Of a stretch of 64,000 nt of DNA, positions 16,622 through 26,210 are shown piece after piece. Under the pieces are notes generated by a model, which saw only the letters and a program-made list of their open reading frames with translations, ran no database searches and was not told where the DNA came from. Location: positions 1-64,000 of the forward strand of contig CAZPAY010000006.1 in the NCBI GenBank assembly GCA_964584805.1. Direction: 5' to 3'. The position numbers were made by a program, and so were the translations under genes. How positions within the stretch are numbered: the first letter of the stretch is position 1; each line of letters starts with the position of its first letter. The stretch comes from JABHIE01 sp964584805 (GTDB lineage: Bacteria > Planctomycetota > UBA1135).

Positions 16622-18808
16622 ATGACTCGGAATGTACTCATCCTATCTCTTGTTTTCACCACATTATTATCTTGTGGGGGCGACAAGAAAGAATTGGCGG
16701 CACCTATTGCGGGTTGGCAGCAAGGCCTAGGCCCTTTGCCGGATGACAGTTATTTTTCAGATTCTGTTGATGCTACATTTGATTTTCCAGCAGATGTCGT
16801 GCCTGGGCTTGAGGCCTCAATTCTGGCCATGAATGGCTTAGAGGCGTGGTCTGGGGTGGTGCCTCTTGAATTTACCTTTAGTAGCGAGATCCAAACCCAG
16901 TCCGTCATTCCTGGGGCGAGTGTCCGGCTTTTTTACGCCACATCCGAGCCGTCAGCTGGGCGCCCAGTTGCGCAAATAGTGGATGAGATTCCGCCAGCGG
17001 ATTACACCTGCACGGTCTCTGGCAATCGCTTGTCCATTCAGCCTCTGGCACCAACTCCATTTGTAGATGGTGAGATGTCGTCCGTACCCTTTCACCCAGG
17101 CTCGACGATTGTCGTTGCTTTGACATCCGATTTGCTCGATAGCTCGGGTGCGCATTTTCAGCGGGACAAGGCCTACTCCGAAATGTTGGTCAGGCCTCAT
17201 CCAGAGATGCAGAGTGATGCTTATCGGGCGCAACATTTGGAACAGCTGCTGACAGCCGCCGGAGTTGCTCCTGGTTCTCTCTTGTGTGCGAAGAGTTTTG
17301 CGATTCAAGAGTTAGGGGCGGTTTTGGGCTTATTGCATGAAATTATCGTCGTCGGCAATGAGCCTGAAATGTACCGTGTTGACCTTGAAGGCGGGAAAGA
17401 GCTCGACCCTCGATTGCAGGTGCTGAACGTCCCGCTGGGCGCGACAGAGGAATTCGAACTTCCTTTTACTCATAGTTTTTCAGAGGTTCTTGGCTTTGGG
17501 GAAGAGAATCAATTGTTCCAGGGCGTACTTGAGGTTCCATATTTACTTGGTCGTCCAAACGGCACAGAGGACAACACTTTTCTCGCCCAGCCGTGGCAAT
17601 CGCGCTTCACTGTTTTAGGAGACACGGCAGATAGTCATGCGGTTACACCACTGAATCCATTCCCAAAGGTGCAGTATGAAGAGCAAATCCCGCTCCTCGT
17701 GAGTTTGCCCAAAGGGTCGAGCCCGCCACCCGGCGGGTACCCCGTTGTCGTTTTTCAGCATGACCTTTTCGGATCTCGCCTCGACGCACTTGAGGTCGCG
17801 GATCAATTCGCGAAAGGAGGGCTAGCCCTGGTTGCCATTGATTTGCCTTTACATGGTGTAGATTATTTGCAGACTTCGTTTTATGAGGGCTCAGTAAAGG
17901 GAGACCGTTACGAGCGTACATTTGGCTTAGATTTGATGAACAATAGCACCGGTGAATACCAATCCGACTTTGTTGATGACCCCTCAGGTCATTGGTTCCT
18001 CAATCTTGAAAACCCCGCCGTCATGCGTGACAACTATCGTCAAAGCGTGGTGGATCTGCTTTCCTTGCTGTCTGCTCTATCTGAAATCGACGCCGATTCT
18101 GACGACCAGCCAGACTTTGATATGAGCCGGGTGACCTTCCTTGGCCACTCTTTTGGTGCAGTCATCGGGCTGGCTGCAATGCAATTAGAGCCAGCCGTTT
18201 CATTTTCGGCAGCAGCATTGGCGATGCCCTTTGCGGGGTGGATGGATTCCCTGAAGTCCTCTCAAACCTGGGGCCCCATTTACGACCAGTCTCTGTTGGC
18301 CATGGGGCTAGGGAAAAACACACTTTCCTACAACCGTTTTTCGTGGTTTGCCCAAACACTTCACGAGAGCATCGAGCCCGCTGCTCTTGTGGGGGATTCT
18401 CTTCTGCGAGGCCACGCCGCACTTGAAGCAGAAGATAGCCCGCACTACTTTTACGAAATGCCCATTTATCTCATCGAAATGGTAGGGAATAACGGCTCAG
18501 ATATGCCAGATAAAGTCGTGCCCAACCGGGTTGCTGGAAACCCATGGGCGGGTACCGAGCCGCTCATTTCTTTGTTGGAACTTGAGTCTCTCTCAACGAG
18601 CACTGTGGAAGGCCCCGTGCGGGCGTGTGTGCGCTTTGTGGTGGGGCATCACGATACGCTTCTCTCACCCGTTGGCGAAGATGGCTTCGCCAATGCGACA
18701 TCTCAGGCCGCTCATGTCGAAATGTTGCTCCAAACATACTCTTTCCTGAATACTTCAGGCCAAGAGCTCCTCATCAACGACGAAAGCGTCGTCCTGCAGC
18801 CCGAGTAG
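16622..18808 (+). CDS. Lipase-like alpha/beta-hydrolase lipoprotein (first of a tandem pair)
   Basis: A 728-residue lipoprotein: signal peptide MTRNVLILSLVFTTLLSC with Cys18 as lipidation site. The N-terminal half is a beta-rich domain of the kind found before the catalytic domain of VolA/virulence-factor lipases. The C-terminal half is an alpha/beta hydrolase: YPVVVFQHDLFGSR gives the oxyanion region, the nucleophile elbow is GHSFG (near residue 511), and VGHHDTL near residue 682 supplies the likely histidine. It probably cleaves lipid esters at the outer membrane. It is a clear paralogue of the gene at 18841, sharing FLGHS, IDLPLHG and the late PNRVAG/PNGVAG segments. A CATAAT element ends seven bases before the ATG, suggesting a very short leader. 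Confidence 0.78.
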   Translation: MTRNVLILSLVFTTLLSCGGDKKELAAPIAGWQQGLGPLPDDSYFSDSVDATFDFPADVVPGLEASILAMNGLEAWSGVVPLEFTFSSEIQTQSVIPGASVRLFYATSEPSAGRPVAQIVDEIPPADYTCTVSGNRLSIQPLAPTPFVDGEMSSVPFHPGSTIVVALTSDLLDSSGAHFQRDKAYSEMLVRPHPEMQSDAYRAQHLEQLLTAAGVAPGSLLCAKSFAIQELGAVLGLLHEIIVVGNEPEMYRVDLEGGKELDPRLQVLNVPLGATEEFELPFTHSFSEVLGFGEENQLFQGVLEVPYLLGRPNGTEDNTFLAQPWQSRFTVLGDTADSHAVTPLNPFPKVQYEEQIPLLVSLPKGSSPPPGGYPVVVFQHDLFGSRLDALEVADQFAKGGLALVAIDLPLHGVDYLQTSFYEGSVKGDRYERTFGLDLMNNSTGEYQSDFVDDPSGHWFLNLENPAVMRDNYRQSVVDLLSLLSALSEIDADSDDQPDFDMSRVTFLGHSFGAVIGLAAMQLEPAVSFSAAALAMPFAGWMDSLKSSQTWGPIYDQSLLAMGLGKNTLSYNRFSWFAQTLHESIEPAALVGDSLLRGHAALEAEDSPHYFYEMPIYLIEMVGNNGSDMPDKVVPNRVAGNPWAGTEPLISLLELESLSTSTVEGPVRACVRFVVGHHDTLLSPVGEDGFANATSQAAHVEMLLQTYSFLNTSGQELLINDESVVLQPE

Positions 18809-18840
18809 AACTCAAGCCACCTTTTTCGCATACTACTGTC

Positions 18841-20949
18841 ATGAAGAAAACCCTTCTCCCACTTGTACTTCTCGCTGTGGCACTCCCTGCCTGCGGCGGC
18901 GACCACTCTCCCGCCATTACACCTGTCTATTCTCCCTCACTGGGCGAGCTTCCGGTGCCGAATGATTTCCTTTTTGCTGGCTCTACCGATGGCACTTTGA
19001 ATTTGCCCGTAGAAGACGCGATGGATTACACCGATCTTGCCGTGCACATGAATGCAATTGACGGCTGGTCGACGGTGGCGCCATTCCATTTTGATTTCAC
19101 GGGTGCTGTTGATGCCCACACGGCTGTTGCCGCAAGTACCGTGCGTCTCTTTGAGGTCGATACAGATGGTCTCGGCGGCCCGGTGACGCATGTCGTCCGC
19201 GAGTTGGCGGCTGCTGAGTTTGAAGTAAGTGCTTCCGGCTCGACCGTAACGATTGCACCCAGCACTCCGTTGGAGCCGGCCACATCCTATATGGTCGTTT
19301 TGGCGCGTGGCTTGAAAGATGCACGCAATCGTGAGATCGAGCCATCCGTTGAGTTTCGCGTGCTAGAAACGGGGCATTCCGAAGAGAGTGCGGCTTATGG
19401 CCTTGTACAAGCAATGACTGCTGCGGCAGTTAGCCAAGGCATGGTCTGGACGGATGTCCTGTGCGCGACGACTTTCACCACTCAGTCGATTGGTGGTGTG
19501 CTTGAGACCGTTTACGCCATGGCTAATGGCGATGAGCAGACTTTGCTCGATGTCATGGCAGGCTTAGGTGTGTGTGACATGAGCTCGGGTGCTGACACTC
19601 TGGTTGATACTCCTGTAAGCATTGGCTTTGCTCTTGCTGGTGATTCTGTCGGTTTTGCGGCAGATATGTACGCCGGCGGAATGAGCTTGCCGTATTACTT
19701 GCCTGCAGGCGAGACGGCGCAAGACCTCGGTCCGATTAGCGGATTCTGGCAAGCGCGCTACCCATTCTTGGGTGATGATAATGTCAACTTGACCGGCATG
19801 AATAGCATGCCTGTTGTTAAGTCCACCGAAAATATCCCTGTCTTGGTAGGCCTTCCTGACGAGGCCGCCGTTGGTCTCACAAAGCCTGTTGATGGATGGC
19901 CCGTCGTCATCTTCCAGCATGGTATTACACGCAACCGTCTCGACCTATACGCAGTTGTTGACGCACTTGCCATGGCCGGAATGGCATCCATCGCCATTGA
20001 CATGCCATTGCACGGTTTGGATTCAGCCAATTCAGTCGTGGACTTCAATGCTCTGTTCGGCACGCGTGAGCGCACCTTCGCCCTTGATTGGCAAAATAAC
20101 GACACGGGCGCATTTGGCCCTGATGGCGTCGAAGATGAATCTGGTGCCTGGATGATGAATCTCGGTAGCCCGCTCACCTCGCGCGACAACTTGCGTCAAG
20201 CTATTGCTGATTTGATGAGCCTTTCGGTCGCCATGAATGGCATGGATGTTGATGGTGGTGGCGCTGATTTTGATATGGATAGAGTCTCTTTCCTCGGTCA
20301 CTCCTTGGGTGCAATTGTTGGCACAAGCTTCTTGCGTTACGCTCCGGAAGTAAAGGCGGCCACACTTAAGGCCCCAGGCGGCGGCTTGGCTCATTTGCTC
20401 AACGGTTCCTACACTTTCGGCCCAGTCATTGAGGCTTCCCTCGCTGCTCAAGGCGTTACGCCAGATATGCCTGAATACGAAGAATTCTTGTGGTTGGTTC
20501 AGTCCGTGACCGATGCTGGTGACCCAATCAACCATGCGGGTCGCGGCGCAAGTGCCACAACGCCTATCCACCTCATCGAGGTCGTGGGTGATGGCCTATG
20601 GGTCGATCGCTTCCCCGACCTCGTTGTTCCAAATGGTGTTGCGGGTGCTCCACTTGCGGGTACTGAGCCACTGATCGAGGCGCTTGGCTTGAGTGCTTTG
20701 ACATCCCCGGGTGTTGAGGTTCCAGCTGGGGCAATCCGTGCGGCCGTCCGCTTTACGGGTGGTCACCATGGCTCGCTCTTGACTTGGGAGTTCTGGGGCG
20801 TAGACGAGAATGGTGACGATGAGTTGCTTTCGACCCCAGGCGACCATAACGATGACGCATGGCTTGAAATGCAAACTCAGTTCGCGACATTCTTGGCCAC
20901 AGGCGGCATTTTGTTACCCGTTGACGCAGAAAGCGGTGTTGTCGATTAA
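18841..20949 (+). CDS. Lipase-like alpha/beta-hydrolase lipoprotein (second of a tandem pair)
   Basis: A 702-residue paralogue of the preceding gene. The signal peptide is MKKTLLPLVLLAVALPAC with Cys18 as lipid anchor, followed by an N-terminal beta domain and an alpha/beta-hydrolase domain with WPVVIFQHGITRNR, IDMPLHG, nucleophile elbow GHSLG and the late GGHHGSLL histidine segment. The two copies have the same domain order but are strongly diverged, so the duplication is not recent. Start ATG 18841 sits at the signal peptide; the frame stays open upstream inside the first gene without relevance. A long perfect palindrome follows the stop. It likely acts on phospholipids or other long-chain esters at the cell surface; substrate unknown. 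Confidence 0.8.
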   Translation: MKKTLLPLVLLAVALPACGGDHSPAITPVYSPSLGELPVPNDFLFAGSTDGTLNLPVEDAMDYTDLAVHMNAIDGWSTVAPFHFDFTGAVDAHTAVAASTVRLFEVDTDGLGGPVTHVVRELAAAEFEVSASGSTVTIAPSTPLEPATSYMVVLARGLKDARNREIEPSVEFRVLETGHSEESAAYGLVQAMTAAAVSQGMVWTDVLCATTFTTQSIGGVLETVYAMANGDEQTLLDVMAGLGVCDMSSGADTLVDTPVSIGFALAGDSVGFAADMYAGGMSLPYYLPAGETAQDLGPISGFWQARYPFLGDDNVNLTGMNSMPVVKSTENIPVLVGLPDEAAVGLTKPVDGWPVVIFQHGITRNRLDLYAVVDALAMAGMASIAIDMPLHGLDSANSVVDFNALFGTRERTFALDWQNNDTGAFGPDGVEDESGAWMMNLGSPLTSRDNLRQAIADLMSLSVAMNGMDVDGGGADFDMDRVSFLGHSLGAIVGTSFLRYAPEVKAATLKAPGGGLAHLLNGSYTFGPVIEASLAAQGVTPDMPEYEEFLWLVQSVTDAGDPINHAGRGASATTPIHLIEVVGDGLWVDRFPDLVVPNGVAGAPLAGTEPLIEALGLSALTSPGVEVPAGAIRAAVRFTGGHHGSLLTWEFWGVDENGDDELLSTPGDHNDDAWLEMQTQFATFLATGGILLPVDAESGVVD

Positions 20950-20971
20950 TCGCAAAGAATCGTTTTGCAAC

Positions 20972-21009
20972 GAGTTTGAGCCATGGGGGAACCCCCATGG
21001 CTCAAACTC
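20972..21009 (+). repeat. 18-bp perfect inverted repeat (probable hairpin)
   Basis: The 18-base arm at 20972-20989 is matched by its exact reverse complement at 20992-21009 around a two-base centre (AA). It lies 22 bases after a stop codon, so it would form a very stable RNA hairpin. The following ATTTCT is a poor U-tract, so a terminator or mRNA-stabilising role is uncertain. Confidence 0.8.
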
Positions 21010-21040
21010 ATTTCTAGGCGACCCCGTTGCCTCAGGGCAT

Positions 21041-21066
21041 AAAAAAACGACCCCCAAAGGGGTCGT
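21041..21066 (-). terminator. Terminator for tRNA-Pro
   Basis: On the minus strand the stem ACGACCCC/GGGGTCGT (about 21047-21066) is followed by seven T residues (plus-strand A run 21041-21047), ten bases beyond the tRNA 3' end. Confidence 0.88.
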
Positions 21067-21075
21067 GAAGGAAAA

Positions 21076-21152
<77 letters not shown>

Positions 21153-21211
21153 AACCGGCCGAGCATCATACAGACGCCCGGCTTCTGTCGAAAGGGGAAT
21201 TGGGAAGGGAC

Positions 21212-21240
21212 TTAGAAAAGTCATCCGCGCGCGTCATAAT
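21212..21240 (+). promoter_or_regulatory. Possible sigma-70 promoter for the PtsI-like gene
   Basis: TTAGAA (21212-21217), a 17-base spacer and CATAAT (21235-21240) are placed 17 bases before the ATG at 21258. Confidence 0.45.
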
Positions 21241-21257
21241 GGGGGCAGGTTAACTTC

Positions 21258-22991
21258 ATGTCTGAAACCACTGCATCCGACTCCTCCACGGTCACATTCT
21301 CTGGCCAAACCGCAAGCCCTGGCACGGCTTACGGCTCGCTGTTTTTGTCACTGGAAAGTGTCGATTCGATTCCGTCTCGTCGTTTGGCTGATGACGAGGT
21401 CGAAGCTGAGCTCAACCGAGTTGATTCGGTGGCTCGCGCCGCCCGTGTCGGCTTGGTGCGCCAGCGTGAGGCATTGGGTGATCGCTTCACCAAAGAGCAG
21501 ACGCGTATTTTTGATACGCACCTTCAAATGCTCGAAGACCCCGTCATCGAGGCCGACATCCGAGGCCGCATCCGTGATGACCGCTTGTCTCTTGAGGGTG
21601 CTGTGCGAGACGCACTTTCGGTCTACGAGCGATTGTTTGAGGTCGTTGAGACGGAAGCCCTGCGGAATAAGCTGGCGGATATGCGCGACGTCGCTTTACG
21701 GCTTCTGCGTCACTGCAACCGCGAATCGACCACGGGCGAGAGCGAGGCCGATCGTCAAGGCGGCATTCTGGTCGTGCTCGAGCTTTCCTTGTCTGATTTG
21801 ACGGCGGCTCTCGACTCAGGCATCGCGGCCATCGTTGCAGAGGGCGGCTCGATGGGTAGCCACGGCGCGATTTTGACTCGAGCCGCGGGCATTCCTGCGA
21901 TTCTTGGCGTAAGTGGCCTGCAAGAGGCCGTGAAGACGGGCGATATGTTGCTCGTTGATGGTGAGAGTGGGCAAGTGACGATTAACCCCGCCCCTGCAGC
22001 GATTGCCGCTGCCGAGGGCCAAGCGGCCATTGCCGACGATATTGCGCTTGAGCCTGCTGCATTGGCAGATGGCACGGCCATTCAATTGACCGCCGCTGCG
22101 GCAAGCCCGCGTGAAGTGCGCCGCGCCGTTTCGATGGGGGTGAAAGAGATTGGTTTTTACCGCACAGAATTGCCCGTGATTCAGCGCCGCGGTGCACCTA
22201 AAGAAGATTCTTTGGCTGCTCTTTACGGCAAGGTGGTTTCGACTGCATCCGCCGTTAGCTTTCGCTTGCCTGATTTAGATTCTCAATCTGGCCTGAGCGC
22301 CATTTACCCTGAGCCCGAGCGAAATTCAGCCTTGGGCCTGCGGGGCGTGCGCGTTTTATTGCAAAACCCGCAAATGTTGACTACGCAGGTGCGCGCGATT
22401 CTTCGTGCCTCCCAAGGCCATGATGTACGGATCGCGATTCCATTCGTGACTGATTTGGGTGATATCCGTGCCGTCCGCACATCTGTAAACGAGGCGCGCG
22501 AAGAAATGCGTCTTGAGGGCTTGGATGTTTCGCATCCTGTCCGCTTGGGCTTGGTGCTCGAGACACCAGCATCGCTTTTGATGGGGCGTGAGTTACTCGG
22601 CCAAGTTGATTTTGCGTTGTTGGCTTTGGATGGCCTGGCGCAGAGCTTGCTTTCTGCTGATCGCGCGAATGATTTGCCCAATGTGGGTGGTCGCTTGGCT
22701 AGCCCTCACCCTGTTGTGTTGCGGGCCGTCCGTAAGTTAGTGCAGATTAGCGATGGCTTGGGGCGCGAATTTGGCGTCTATGGTAATAGTGTTTGCACTT
22801 TGCCGATGCTGCCCTTGTTGCTTGGTGTGGGCGTGCGGCGTTTTGCGGTGCGGCCTGAGAGTTTGGCCGAGGTGCATGGCTGGATGTCAGATGTCGAGCT
22901 TGACACTTGTCAGCGGGTTTCTGAGGTGGCTTGCCATGCGGCGACTAGTCAAGAGTTGCTAGCAGGCTTGCCGGCATCTTGGCGTGTCTAA
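21258..22991 (+). CDS. PEP-utilising phosphotransferase EI-like protein (PtsI-like, divergent)
   Basis: A 577-residue protein with the domain order of PTS enzyme I: N-terminal HPr-binding helices, the swivelling phosphohistidine domain with His202 in GGSMGSHGAILTRAAG, and a C-terminal PEP-binding barrel with FYRTE near residue 300, LRGVRVLL near 361 and LETP near 435. Classical enzyme I moves phosphate from PEP to its histidine and then to HPr. Aligned by eye with E. coli PtsI, the Asn454-Asp455 pair of the PEP/magnesium site reads Asp458-Gly459 here, and the catalytic Cys502 region reads GNSVCTLP with uncertain placement. The barrel may be impaired or altered. No HPr or EII genes are nearby. 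Its stop overlaps thrB convergently by four bases. Confidence 0.78.
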   Translation: MSETTASDSSTVTFSGQTASPGTAYGSLFLSLESVDSIPSRRLADDEVEAELNRVDSVARAARVGLVRQREALGDRFTKEQTRIFDTHLQMLEDPVIEADIRGRIRDDRLSLEGAVRDALSVYERLFEVVETEALRNKLADMRDVALRLLRHCNRESTTGESEADRQGGILVVLELSLSDLTAALDSGIAAIVAEGGSMGSHGAILTRAAGIPAILGVSGLQEAVKTGDMLLVDGESGQVTINPAPAAIAAAEGQAAIADDIALEPAALADGTAIQLTAAAASPREVRRAVSMGVKEIGFYRTELPVIQRRGAPKEDSLAALYGKVVSTASAVSFRLPDLDSQSGLSAIYPEPERNSALGLRGVRVLLQNPQMLTTQVRAILRASQGHDVRIAIPFVTDLGDIRAVRTSVNEAREEMRLEGLDVSHPVRLGLVLETPASLLMGRELLGQVDFALLALDGLAQSLLSADRANDLPNVGGRLASPHPVVLRAVRKLVQISDGLGREFGVYGNSVCTLPMLPLLLGVGVRRFAVRPESLAEVHGWMSDVELDTCQRVSEVACHAATSQELLAGLPASWRV

Positions 22992-23914
22992 AGGAAGGTC
23001 GCGCCTTTGGGCTCGACCTTTGCTGAGATGACGCCGCCACTTCTGCCCCAGAGCCGTTTGACGCGGCTGGCGAGCCTATTTTCAAGTGCAGACGCTTCGC
23101 GCGTACTTGTAAGGATGAGCAGGCCAGACCCTGCACCTGAAAGCGTTGCGCCAAGCGCGCCATTTTTGTTGGCGTAATCTAAGAGACTGTTGGCGCCCGT
23201 GAGCAGTTTGAGCCTCGGCGCAATATGCAACTCGTCTTGAATGCCCGCGGCAATGAGCTCAGCATCAAGGGTGCGCAAACCTTCGAGCAAAACGGGGGTG
23301 CGATGAGCTTGGCGCATGGCTCGGCCAAAGCCAACGGAAGTCGGCAAAACCTCGCGCGAGCGTTTGGTCTCAAGCGGGTAGGGGGGCGTGATGACCAAGA
23401 AGCGCAAATCGCGATGCAGCAACACGGGGATGTGCCGCCATATGCCACGCTCTGTCTCGATGCTCCAATGAGCGCCGCCGAAAAGTGCGCCGACCGCGTT
23501 TTCTGGGTTGCCTTCGAGCTCGATGCCTTCGCAGAGAAGCTCGGTCTCAGAGATTTTTTCACCGCACAGCTTGTTGCCGAGTAGTAGGCCAGCGACCAAG
23601 CCAGCGCCACTTGCGCCCAAACCGCGCCCAGGCGGAAAATCGCCATCGACGACCAATTCGCCCGCGGGCAATGGATGACCGGCCAAAATGCTGGCGCGGC
23701 GCATGCCCCGCAAAACGGGATCTCGCCCTGCACTTAGAAGCGATTCTGCTAAAGCGCCTTGCCGCGTGAGCGTTGTTTTCGCAGAAGGCCGCCAAGAAAC
23801 GGTCAAATATGCGTTGAGTGCAATGGAGAATGCATCAAAGCCTGGACCCACATTGCTCGTGGAGCAAGGTACGCGGAGGCGAATTTCACCTTTTCGGCGA
23901 CGAGGTAGGGGCAT
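22988..23914 (-). CDS. thrB: Homoserine kinase
   Basis: GHMP-family kinase of 308 residues, phosphorylating homoserine on the way to threonine. The N-terminal segment VPCSTSNVGPGFDAF is the family opening, the ATP loop PPGRGLGASGAG lies near residue 93, and the C-terminal GATLSGAGSGLL near residue 255 completes the GHMP fold. The family includes close relatives such as mevalonate and shikimate kinases, but SNVGPGFD and the second motif fit ThrB best. It is transcribed alone, divergent from fusA, and its end overlaps the PtsI-like gene by four bases (CTAA). Confidence 0.88.
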   Translation of the reverse strand: MPLPRRRKGEIRLRVPCSTSNVGPGFDAFSIALNAYLTVSWRPSAKTTLTRQGALAESLLSAGRDPVLRGMRRASILAGHPLPAGELVVDGDFPPGRGLGASGAGLVAGLLLGNKLCGEKISETELLCEGIELEGNPENAVGALFGGAHWSIETERGIWRHIPVLLHRDLRFLVITPPYPLETKRSREVLPTSVGFGRAMRQAHRTPVLLEGLRTLDAELIAAGIQDELHIAPRLKLLTGANSLLDYANKNGALGATLSGAGSGLLILTSTREASALENRLASRVKRLWGRSGGVISAKVEPKGATFL

Positions 23915-24046
23915 GGTCTAGGCAACTCAATTGAATCACGGTAGAATGTACGGCTTCCGTCGATGCACGCCAACGATTTGAGTGGCAATTCTAGCCGACG
24001 GAGATTCCCAAGGAAATTCACGCTACCCGTCCACACTCCTAGAACG

Positions 24047-26170
24047 ATGACCACAGCCACGGCCCCCGAACTCGACAAGAAAGAAGAGAAACGCCTTCGT
24101 CACATCCGCAATATCGGCATCATGGCCCATATTGATGCGGGTAAGACTACTGTTTCTGAGCGCATTCTCTACATTACCGGTCGTACCCACAAGATCGGTG
24201 AGGTCCACGATGGCGAGGCCACCATGGATTTCATGGAAGACGAGAAAAACCGCGGTATCACGATTGCCTCTGCTGCAACGCAGTGCACGTGGAAAGATAT
24301 CCAGGTCAACATTATCGACACGCCGGGTCACGTTGACTTCACGGTTGAGGTTGAGCGTTCATTGCGCGTCCTTGATGGCGCGGTTGCCGTTTTTGATGGT
24401 GTCGCTGGCGTTGAAGCTCAGTCCGAGACGGTTTGGCGCCAGGCCGACCGCTATGGCGTGCCACGGATTTGCTTTATCAACAAGCTTGACCGTACAGGCG
24501 CTAACTTTGATAAAGCTTTTGATTCGATTGGCCATCGCCTGCAGTGCAACGCTGTGCGCATGCAAGTGCCTTTGGGAATTGAGAAAGAATTCTATGGCTT
24601 GGTCGACCTGATTGAGATGAAAGCATGGCGCTTCACCGAGGGTGACGGACCAGGCATCGAGGCCATGGACATTCCTGAAGACATGAAAGATCTCTGCAAC
24701 GACCGCCGTAGCGAGATGATCGAAAACATCGTTGAAATCGATGATGCTCTTGTCGAGCGTTTCCTTGAGGGCGATGACTTCACTGTCGAAGAGTTGAAAG
24801 ATGCTACGCGTCGCGCCACTTTGGCCGGCCACGCTATCCCCGTGTTCTGCGGCTCTGCATTGCACGATAAAGGCGTGCACCCCTTGCTCGACGCAATTGT
24901 CGACTACATGCCATCACCGATCCATAAAGGCTCCATCACGGGCATGGATCCAAAAGACGAAGACGCAGAGCTCGTGCGCTTCCCTGACTGCGAGCAACCG
25001 CTTGCAGCCTTGGCATTCAAGACGATTGCTGACCCTAACGGCGACTTGACCTTCTTGCGTATTTATTCAGGCACTCTCAATCGCGGCGACCAGGTTTACA
25101 ACCCGCGCACGCGCAAGAAAGAGCGAGTCGGTCGCCTGATGTTTATGCACGCCAACACTCGCGAAGCGGTCGATCAGGTGAAATCCGGTGAGATTTGTGC
25201 CGTTGTGGGTCTCAAAGACACCATCACGGGCGATACCGTTTGTGAGCAAAAACAGGCGATTATCCTTGAGTCGATGGCTTTCCCTGAGGCCGTGATTTCG
25301 ATGTCTATCGAGCCAAAGTCTGTGGGTGACCGTGACAAGCTTGGCGATTTGTTGACTCAGCTTCACCGCGAGGATCCATCCTTCCGCGTGACAACGGACC
25401 AAGAAACCGATGAGACCGTTATTGCGGGCATGGGTGAGCTTCATCTCGAAATTATCACGACTCGAATTGGGCGTGATTTCAAGATTCCAGTGACGGTTGG
25501 CGCGCCACGCGTGGCCTATCGCCAGACCATCAATAGCGAGGTCGACATCGAAGGCAAGCAGGTCAAGCAGTCAGGTGGCTCGGGTCAATACGCGGTGGTT
25601 AACGTCAAGTTCCGCCCATGGGTGCGCACCGAAGAAGACCAAGACAAAGAAACCAACACCAACTTCATCGATTCGATTAAGGGCGGTGTGATTCCAACGA
25701 CTTATATCCCTGCCGTCCGCAAGGGCATCGAGGAAATGTCGAAGAGCGGTGGTGCTTTGGGTTGGCCTTTTGTCAACATTGAGGCTGAGCTGCACTTTGG
25801 TAAGTCACACGATGTTGACTCCAGTGAGCTTGCCTTTAATTTGGCGGGTCAGCGCGCTTTCCGCGATGCCGTTAATGGCAACTTCACCGTCCTTGAGCCC
25901 GTGATGAAAATTGTGGTCCAGGCTCCAGAGGAATTCCTCGGTGATGTGATTGGCGACCTCAACACTCGCCGCGTGTCTATCGACGAAATCACCATGGATG
26001 GCACCATTCGCGAGGTCAGCGGCAAAGTGCCTATCGCGGAAATGTTCTCCTATGCGGGCACGATTCGCGGTTTGACCCAAGGTCGTGGCTCTTTCTCCAT
26101 GGAGCCAGCCGGCTACGAGCCTGTGCCGAGCTACATTCAGGAAGAACTTGTAAAAGAGCGCCTGAAGTAA
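24047..26170 (+). CDS. fusA: Translation elongation factor G
   Basis: GTPase driving ribosomal translocation, 707 residues, full length. G1 is AHIDAGKTT near residue 27, switch I shows EDEKNRGITIASAA, G3 is DTPGHVDF and G4 is INKLDR. The domain II-V segments are all present, including GMGELHLEI. The ATG at 24047 is chosen because it starts a short charged leader before RNIGIMAHID; the frame is open 28 codons upstream. The leader CTACCCGTCCACACTCCTAGAACG lacks a Shine-Dalgarno sequence. It is not beside rpsL, rpsG or tuf here, so it may be a second EF-G copy or a dispersed str operon; the rest of the genome would decide. Confidence 0.95.
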   Translation: MTTATAPELDKKEEKRLRHIRNIGIMAHIDAGKTTVSERILYITGRTHKIGEVHDGEATMDFMEDEKNRGITIASAATQCTWKDIQVNIIDTPGHVDFTVEVERSLRVLDGAVAVFDGVAGVEAQSETVWRQADRYGVPRICFINKLDRTGANFDKAFDSIGHRLQCNAVRMQVPLGIEKEFYGLVDLIEMKAWRFTEGDGPGIEAMDIPEDMKDLCNDRRSEMIENIVEIDDALVERFLEGDDFTVEELKDATRRATLAGHAIPVFCGSALHDKGVHPLLDAIVDYMPSPIHKGSITGMDPKDEDAELVRFPDCEQPLAALAFKTIADPNGDLTFLRIYSGTLNRGDQVYNPRTRKKERVGRLMFMHANTREAVDQVKSGEICAVVGLKDTITGDTVCEQKQAIILESMAFPEAVISMSIEPKSVGDRDKLGDLLTQLHREDPSFRVTTDQETDETVIAGMGELHLEIITTRIGRDFKIPVTVGAPRVAYRQTINSEVDIEGKQVKQSGGSGQYAVVNVKFRPWVRTEEDQDKETNTNFIDSIKGGVIPTTYIPAVRKGIEEMSKSGGALGWPFVNIEAELHFGKSHDVDSSELAFNLAGQRAFRDAVNGNFTVLEPVMKIVVQAPEEFLGDVIGDLNTRRVSIDEITMDGTIREVSGKVPIAEMFSYAGTIRGLTQGRGSFSMEPAGYEPVPSYIQEELVKERLK

Positions 26171-26210
26171 GGGGCATCAACTTGGGAAGTCCTGCTAGAA
26201 TTTAGGCATC

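Noticed and set aside
18625..18840. Longer start for the second lipase
   Set aside because: The frame is open upstream only because it overlaps the first lipase gene; the signal peptide begins at 18841.
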